11,175 bases of DNA from Planctomycetota bacterium (lineage in GTDB: Bacteria; Planctomycetota; Phycisphaerae; UBA1845; PWPN01), in contig CP070790.1 in NCBI GenBank assembly GCA_020346805.1, forward strand, positions 4,202,650 through 4,213,824, in the 5' to 3' direction. A model generated the notes under the pieces. That model had not been told where the DNA came from. It did no database searches and saw only the letters and a program-made list of their open reading frames with translations. Each line of letters begins with the position of its first letter. Within the stretch, counting starts at the first letter, position 1. A program made the translations under genes and the position numbers. Shown piece after piece: positions 7,224 to 11,175 of this stretch.

Positions 7224-9229
7224 CACACAGACCATTGAAATGGTTGCGGATCACTCATTGGCCCCACCGTTACATTATCCCAATACTGCTTGTGCTATCA
7301 GCGATTTTCGCCTTTGGCTCGTTGTTGGGGGATAGCATCACTTACGACGAAACCAGTCATCTTACGGCCGGTATGAGTTACCTTGTGACCGGAGATTTTC
7401 GCCTTGAACCCGACCATCCACCTCTGGCAGAAATGTGGGCTGCCCTGCCGCTGCTGTTAACCAATCAACAATGGCCGCCGCCGGAAATCCCTGGTTGGCG
7501 CCAAGGCGATATGTGGCAAGTCGGTCGAGCGTGGCTCTACGATTTCAACGACGGCGAGAAATTAATGACCATCGCAAGATGTATGATGCTGCCGATGTTG
7601 ATCGCCACCTGTGCCTGTATATATATAATTGGACGGCGATTGTTCGGACCAGCGGCAGGTTTAATCGCACTAATCTTGGCGGTATTCAGTCCCACCTTAT
7701 TGGCCCATGGCCGACTGGTGGCTGCTGATTTACCGGCAACATTGTTCATGATGTTGAGTTTAATTGCCTTTGCCCGGCTCATGGACCGCATTACCTGGGC
7801 CGGACTATTATCGACGTCACTGGCCCTGGCCGCTTTAAGCCTGACCAAGTTTTCCTGGCCGTTGATTATCCCCGCTTTGTTGATCATGGCCGCCGTCGCG
7901 GCTATCCGTACCAGGCCAATTGAATTTGCATTATTTCGGCTTCGATCGAAAAAAGAAAATCAAGGAACCGGCTTAATACATCGTGGGCATCGTGTAGTAA
8001 CCTTATTTGCTGTTGGGATATTTTTCCTTGTTGTAGTCTGGGGATCGATCTGGACCTGTTTCGGCTGGCGTTACAGCCCCTTTCGTGGCCCGGACCGCGA
8101 CCGAGCCTTAATGATCGATCGTGCCGATCTGGGTTGGCCTGCTCCCAAGACCATGCAAGAGGTGTGGCAAACCGTTTTATACGATCATAGTGGCAAGCCG
8201 ATAAAGGGCGCCGTACCTGCTTTTGTATCCTGGGCCCGCAAATATCATCTTCTTCCGGAGGCATATATCTACGGACTTGCCTTTACCAACAAGGCGACCA
8301 GTGTGCGAAGTGCGTATTTGATGGGAGAAATATCCAACACCGGCTTTCGTTCATATTTTCCCATTGCTTTTGCCATAAAGACGCCACTGGCCATCATACT
8401 GCTCTTGTTGGCCGGTCTGGCCGCCGTAATTACGAGAAAGACGAATCGCGGTAGCGCTCCTGTCCTTATGGCAGGGCTGGTTGTATTTACCTTTATCTAC
8501 GCGCTATTTGCCATCACCAGTCACATTAATATCGGCCACCGTCATATCCTGCCCATCTATCCTGCCCTGATGATATTCGCGGGTGCGTCGGCGGCATGGT
8601 TAAACACCCGAACCGGACGATGGTTTGTGGCGGCATCAATTGCCTGGCTGATAATAGCCAATATTTGGATTCACCCGCACTATCTGAGTTATTTCAATGA
8701 ACTCATCGGCGGGCCGAAGAACGGCCACCACTATCTGGCCGACAGTAATATCGATTGGGGTCAGGACCTGAAACGATTGGCCCGATATGACCGCCAACAT
8801 CACGACCAAAATATCAAGCTGGCTTATTTCGGCAGCGGCAATCCATCGCGGTACGGCTTCAAATGTGAGATGCTGCCCAGTAGTTTCGATTTCGGCGAGC
8901 CGGCAGAACTGACCGCGGGTACATACGTGATCAGCGTCACCCAGTTGTTAGGTGTTTATTATCCGATTGCCCGCGACTCGTTTTGGAAGAGTCCGACCAA
9001 TATAAAAAGTTACAATCTTCTGACTCAAATGCTTGCCCGGCCGGTTCCGGAGGACCAATCGGACCAGGCTCGCGAAAAACGGCTCAAGATGATCAAGCAA
9101 TATGACATCGTATCGCGGGGACGTTTGATAAATCAATTCCGCCACCGCACCCCCGACCTTCGCATCGGCTATTCACTATTCGTATATCGGTTGGACCAGA
9201 CCGACATCGAAACCATACTCAAACCATAG
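7220..9229 (+). CDS. GT39-type membrane glycosyltransferase (PMT/ArnT-like, lipid-linked sugar donor)
   Basis: The product is 669 residues with about eleven or twelve predicted membrane segments over residues 20-485, then a soluble C-terminal part of about 180 residues. The acidic pair Asp43-Glu44 (TYDETSHLTAG) after the first helix and the loop PDHPPLAE (64-71) match the first periplasmic loop of GT-C enzymes of the PMT/ArnT group. These transfer a sugar from a polyprenyl-phosphate donor to a protein or lipid on the periplasmic side. HINIGHRHILPIYP (435-448) and SNIDWGQDLKRLA (509-521) are typical of bacterial GT39 proteins. Acceptor and sugar are unknown. Its ATG lies inside the end of the permease gene (ATGA overlap), so the two are probably translationally coupled. 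The last 34 codons recur at 10660-10764 in a relic copy. A Lys/Arg-rich loop (about 239-257) joins two helices. Confidence 0.82.
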   Translation: MTHRPLKWLRITHWPHRYIIPILLVLSAIFAFGSLLGDSITYDETSHLTAGMSYLVTGDFRLEPDHPPLAEMWAALPLLLTNQQWPPPEIPGWRQGDMWQVGRAWLYDFNDGEKLMTIARCMMLPMLIATCACIYIIGRRLFGPAAGLIALILAVFSPTLLAHGRLVAADLPATLFMMLSLIAFARLMDRITWAGLLSTSLALAALSLTKFSWPLIIPALLIMAAVAAIRTRPIEFALFRLRSKKENQGTGLIHRGHRVVTLFAVGIFFLVVVWGSIWTCFGWRYSPFRGPDRDRALMIDRADLGWPAPKTMQEVWQTVLYDHSGKPIKGAVPAFVSWARKYHLLPEAYIYGLAFTNKATSVRSAYLMGEISNTGFRSYFPIAFAIKTPLAIILLLLAGLAAVITRKTNRGSAPVLMAGLVVFTFIYALFAITSHINIGHRHILPIYPALMIFAGASAAWLNTRTGRWFVAASIAWLIIANIWIHPHYLSYFNELIGGPKNGHHYLADSNIDWGQDLKRLARYDRQHHDQNIKLAYFGSGNPSRYGFKCEMLPSSFDFGEPAELTAGTYVISVTQLLGVYYPIARDSFWKSPTNIKSYNLLTQMLARPVPEDQSDQAREKRLKMIKQYDIVSRGRLINQFRHRTPDLRIGYSLFVYRLDQTDIETILKP

Positions 9230-9255
9230 CGCCGCCTTCAACAAAGAGCGGTAGA

Positions 9256-9293
9256 ATCCCGATAAATCGGGATCTCGCTTCGGCTGCGCCGAA
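9256..9293 (+). terminator. Two adjacent hairpins after the GT39 gene
   Basis: ATCCCGAT/ATCGGGAT (9256-9273) and TTCGGC-TGC-GCCGAA (9279-9293) are perfect stems of 8 and 6 bp separated by 5 bases, starting 27 bases after the GT39 stop. Neither is followed by a T-run on the plus strand. They may protect or end the operon transcript, or be a copy of a dispersed REP-like repeat. The rest of the 9230-9429 spacer is A-rich, then C-rich, with no gene visible. Confidence 0.35.
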
Positions 9294-9429
9294 CCTTGTG
9301 TTTGATATGAGGTAGCCGGTTGGAAAAAAATACGGTGGGTCAAAAATAATGGCCCGCGCTATGAGGCTTTTGCCTTAAAAACACAAACCAAAGACTCCCG
9401 CCCCCTCACTCGCCCATCTTTCCTCCGAT

Positions 9430-10521
9430 TTATTCCATATTACCTGGGGTATGCCTATGGGCCAGTGCCCTTTTCATATAGTCATCCAGCAGTTCTATCT
9501 GGAATTCGGTAACCATATCTTCCACGGTTATCCGTTCATCTTCGCTGGCGATTAAGACTGATCCCAGGAATCCGGGATCGGTGATCTTTACTTTGGGCCC
9601 GTATTTTCTTTTCATGGCCTTTAAACGGTCCCAGTTGTAGTCCAGGTGGGCGAGACAACAATCGAGATTGACTGTGGCGGTTACAAAATCGAAATAATTG
9701 GTGTTTGCAGCAACAATTTCACCTAAAGGATTACGGATTTGACAAGGCAAGGCTGCAACGGCGCCAACAAAGTGGGCCCGGCAGGAATAAGCCCAGTAGG
9801 ACTGCATTAATCCTCCGTGATACATGGATGAAAATATTATCAAATCCGCTTTGGCCTTGACATATTTCAGTCGCAGCTCATCGAAATTCAGATCGAAGCA
9901 TATGGCCAGTGCGACCCTACCGAAGTCGCAATCTATTACGGGTGCATCCCTGCCGCAAAGGATACCTGATTTTGTGGTTTCCTCTATAACGACGTGGTTC
10001 TTGTTATAGATACCTGCAATCTTACCTTTTCGGTCCAGCATCACACTTGAATTTCGCCAGGTGCCATCATCCATTTCCCTGGTTGACGAATATACGATAT
10101 AGCAATTATTTTCCTTTGCGACCTTGGCAAAAATATTCAGTACCTGATCTTTGCGCACTTTGAGATATGTCTGACGCTTATCCGGGGAAAAACTCCCCGG
10201 TATATCACATGCTTCTGGTACCACTATCAGATCAGGTTTGTCGGGAAGGACCTGGGCAAATTTGTTTTTCCAATGTTTAATAATTATATCGACCGCCTTC
10301 TGCGGATCGACATTGACATCTATGCTCGGATACCGGGGACCTATAGTTGATATTTTGACGTAACCCTTTTTCTTGTGCCTTACCGCTCGATCGGCTTGGG
10401 ATTGCGGCCCGGTTGTTAGTGATGGTTTGGCATCTTTGCCGAGACAAAGGCCCGAGTGACAAAAATAAATCGCTACCGACAACACGATTGGAAACGTCAA
10501 TATTGTTATGGATCGATTCAT
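9430..10521 (-). CDS. Exported carbon-nitrogen hydrolase (nitrilase superfamily)
   Basis: The product is 363 residues from the ATG at 10521, which has GGAG about 7 bases upstream and begins a signal-like sequence (MNRSITILTFPIVLSVAIYF). The frame stays open to 10680, but that extension reads through the antisense of a gene relic and is rejected. The catalytic triad of the superfamily is complete: Glu103 in LIVVPEA, Lys174 in IYNKNHV and Cys208 in LAICFDLNF. These enzymes hydrolyse amides, carbamoyl groups or nitriles through a Cys thioester. The SSMYHGG and SCRAHFVGAV segments after the Cys fit the amidase branches. The signal peptide implies work outside the cytoplasm, unusual for the superfamily apart from apolipoprotein N-acyltransferase (Lnt), from which this differs by lacking Lnt's membrane domain. 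Substrate unknown. It converges on the GT39 gene and has its own probable promoter. Confidence 0.82.
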   Translation of the reverse strand: MNRSITILTFPIVLSVAIYFCHSGLCLGKDAKPSLTTGPQSQADRAVRHKKKGYVKISTIGPRYPSIDVNVDPQKAVDIIIKHWKNKFAQVLPDKPDLIVVPEACDIPGSFSPDKRQTYLKVRKDQVLNIFAKVAKENNCYIVYSSTREMDDGTWRNSSVMLDRKGKIAGIYNKNHVVIEETTKSGILCGRDAPVIDCDFGRVALAICFDLNFDELRLKYVKAKADLIIFSSMYHGGLMQSYWAYSCRAHFVGAVAALPCQIRNPLGEIVAANTNYFDFVTATVNLDCCLAHLDYNWDRLKAMKRKYGPKVKITDPGFLGSVLIASEDERITVEDMVTEFQIELLDDYMKRALAHRHTPGNME

Positions 10522-10566
10522 TTTGTTCTCCAGTTTAAAGTGTGCAATAGTTAAAACGGGCATCGA

Positions 10567-10572
10567 ATTATA
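10567..10572 (-). promoter_or_regulatory. Probable -10 element for the carbon-nitrogen hydrolase gene
   Basis: On the minus strand the sequence reads TATAAT (complement of 10567-10572), about 45 bases before the ATG at 10521. The best -35 candidate, TTGTTC, is 15 bases upstream, which is short. The hexamer lies in a palindrome (ATTATAAT), so it also reads TATAAT on the plus strand, towards the relic gene. Confidence 0.35.
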
Positions 10573-10656
10573 ATCCGCGATCATCGTGAACAAAACCAAC
10601 CTTCCGCCCCAGGTTTTCCGATACGGGCAGGGTGTCATATATCTCCCTCGTGCGGT

Positions 10657-10764
10657 CGTGTGATAAATCAACTCCGCCACCGCACCCCCGACCTTCGCAT
10701 CGGCTATTCATTATTCGTATATCGGCTGGACCAAACCGATATCCAAGCCATGCTCGAGCCATAG
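10657..10764 (+). pseudogene. Relic of the 3' end of a second GT39 glycosyltransferase gene
   Basis: Reading from 10657 gives 35 codons and a stop that match the end of the intact GT39 protein: INQLRHRTPDLRIGYSLFVY here against INQFRHRTPDLRIGYSLFVY there, ending in MLEP instead of ILKP. Aligned by hand, 10661-10764 and 9126-9229 are both 104 bases with about 10 differences and no gaps, and both end at the stop codon. Many differences are synonymous or conservative, so the source was probably a functional paralogue rather than a fresh copy. Similarity fades upstream of about 10650, and there is no start or membrane domain. It is a remnant, not a gene. It lies in the 10522-10967 stretch, which otherwise holds only a promoter, a terminator-like hairpin and a palindromic element. 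Confidence 0.8.
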
Positions 10765-10765
10765 A

Positions 10766-10788
10766 AAAAAGAGGACGCAGCTCTTTTT
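10766..10788 (+). terminator. Terminator-like hairpin after the GT39 relic
   Basis: AAAAAGAG (10766-10773) and CTCTTTTT (10781-10788) form a perfect 8-bp stem around a 7-base loop, beginning one base after the relic's stop codon region and ending in a T-run. The stem is AT-rich, hence weak, and reads the same in both directions. It may be the surviving terminator of the lost gene. Confidence 0.45.
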
Positions 10789-10859
10789 GTCGAGGGCCTG
10801 GATTTAGTCGCGAAAGTCTTGACCGCGTTTTGCTGGCGTTCAATTGTCGTTTATCACTC

Positions 10860-10963
10860 ATACGGATTCCACTTCAAACGTGTGCCGGGTCTGGCTCAAT
10901 TATTCTAAAGGAATATTGTGCCTGATCCGCTCTCTTAGCGCATGTTTGAAGTGGAATTCGTAT
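10860..10963. repeat. 104-base palindromic element with 23-base terminal inverted repeats (MITE-like)
   Basis: The ends 10860-10882 and 10941-10963 are inverted copies with 2 mismatches in 23, sharing the core ATTCCACTTCAAAC. Similarity continues inward in weaker form (GGCTCAATTATTC at 10893-10905 against the complement of GAATATTGTGCC at 10911-10922), so the whole element can fold on itself. A small inner hairpin, CGCT-CTCTT-AGCG, lies at 10929-10941. There is no coding content. No convincing target-site duplication is visible. It ends 4 bases before the stop codon of the minus-strand gene at 10968, so it may also act as that gene's 3' end. Confidence 0.6.
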
Positions 10964-10967
10964 AAGA

Positions 10968-11174
10968 TCAATCCTTTAACTGCTCGAGCCACGTGATCAT
11001 CTCGTGCCGTTTTTTCTCAAAGAGGGCGAACACGGCGATCATTGCCGTGCCAAGACCGATGCCGGCTACATACCATACCCAGGTCCAGCCCAGGTTGGAG
11101 GCAGCGTGCCAAATGAAAGTTAGTAATGACAGGCAAAGAAATCCTGTACCAAGCAGCAGAAACGAGCGAACTCG
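10968..11174 (-). CDS. Membrane protein, C-terminal part (5' end outside window)
   Basis: The minus-strand frame ending at the TGA complementary to 10968-10970 is open to the window edge and gives 68 residues. Two hydrophobic helices are clear: FLLLGTGFLCLSLLTFIWHAA and, after SNLGWTW, VWYVAGIGLGTAMIAVFALF. A charged tail, EKKRHEMITWLEQLKD, follows and should be cytoplasmic. Codon use and the helix-loop-helix pattern support a real gene. I do not recognise the family; a small two-helix-repeat membrane protein or the end of a larger transporter would both fit. Its stop lies 4 bases from the palindromic element. Confidence 0.6.
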   Translation of the reverse strand, partial: RVRSFLLLGTGFLCLSLLTFIWHAASNLGWTWVWYVAGIGLGTAMIAVFALFEKKRHEMITWLEQLKD

Positions 11175-11175
11175 A

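Noticed and set aside
9340..9380. AGGC-TTTT-GCCT hairpin as a terminator for the hydrolase gene
   Set aside because: The stem is only 4 bp and there is no proper T-run in the right place on the minus strand.
10522..10680. N-terminal extension of the carbon-nitrogen hydrolase
   Set aside because: The extension would be antisense to the GT39 relic and would bury the signal peptide 53 residues inside; the ATG at 10521 has a good GGAG.
10632..10925. A 97-codon plus-strand frame across the relic and the palindromic element
   Set aside because: It is out of frame with the relic's conserved protein sequence and runs into non-coding palindromic DNA.
10751..10990. TGCTCGAGCCA repeated at 10751-10761 and 10980-10990
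   Set aside because: It is only 11 bases, with no extended similarity; the second lies in a coding frame and chance is adequate.

Overview
The window looks like ordinary chromosomal DNA of a free-living Gram-negative-type bacterium, most likely a planctomycete. This is an inference from three things: lipoprotein signal peptides with clear lipoboxes, a secreted five-bladed beta-propeller sugar-enzyme homologue, and a HemQ-type gene outside Firmicutes and Actinobacteria. Base composition is near 50% GC. I see no rRNA, tRNA, CRISPR array, integrase or transposase gene.

Layout: (1) 3-398, the end of a GNAT-like acyltransferase gene cut by the window edge. (2) 523-1353, a chlorite-dismutase-family gene of the HemQ/ChdC (coproheme decarboxylase) type with several altered heme-pocket residues. 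(3) 1490-4090 on the minus strand, serA (D-3-phosphoglycerate dehydrogenase) followed 18 bases later by a lipoprotein with a glycosidase-like beta-propeller. (4) 4091-4352, a divergent promoter region with a good plus-strand promoter and a hairpin just before the proC ribosome-binding site. (5) 4353-9229, a tight plus-strand run of proC, a sugar-type ABC substrate-binding lipoprotein, an RbsC-type permease and a GT39-type membrane glycosyltransferase; the last two overlap by 4 bases. (6) 9230-9429, a non-coding spacer with two adjacent hairpins. (7) 9430-10521 on the minus strand, an exported carbon-nitrogen hydrolase. (8) 10522-10967, a 446-base stretch without an intact gene. It holds the hydrolase promoter, a 108-base relic of the 3' end of a second GT39 gene, a terminator-like hairpin and a 104-base palindromic element. 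(9) 10968-11174 on the minus strand, the C-terminal end of a small membrane protein gene that runs off the window.

How the genes fit together: serA and proC are divergent amino-acid biosynthesis genes (serine and proline). The genes downstream of each concern carbohydrate capture or handling at the cell surface: a propeller lipoprotein after serA, and a sugar-type binding protein and permease plus a glycosyltransferase after proC. No transporter ATPase is present, so the transporter must borrow one encoded elsewhere if it works. The points most worth a second look are the HemQ homologue that appears to have Gln where the proximal heme His belongs, the GT39 tail duplication flanking the nitrilase-like gene, and the palindromic element next to it. 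I found no convincing new multi-gene system.
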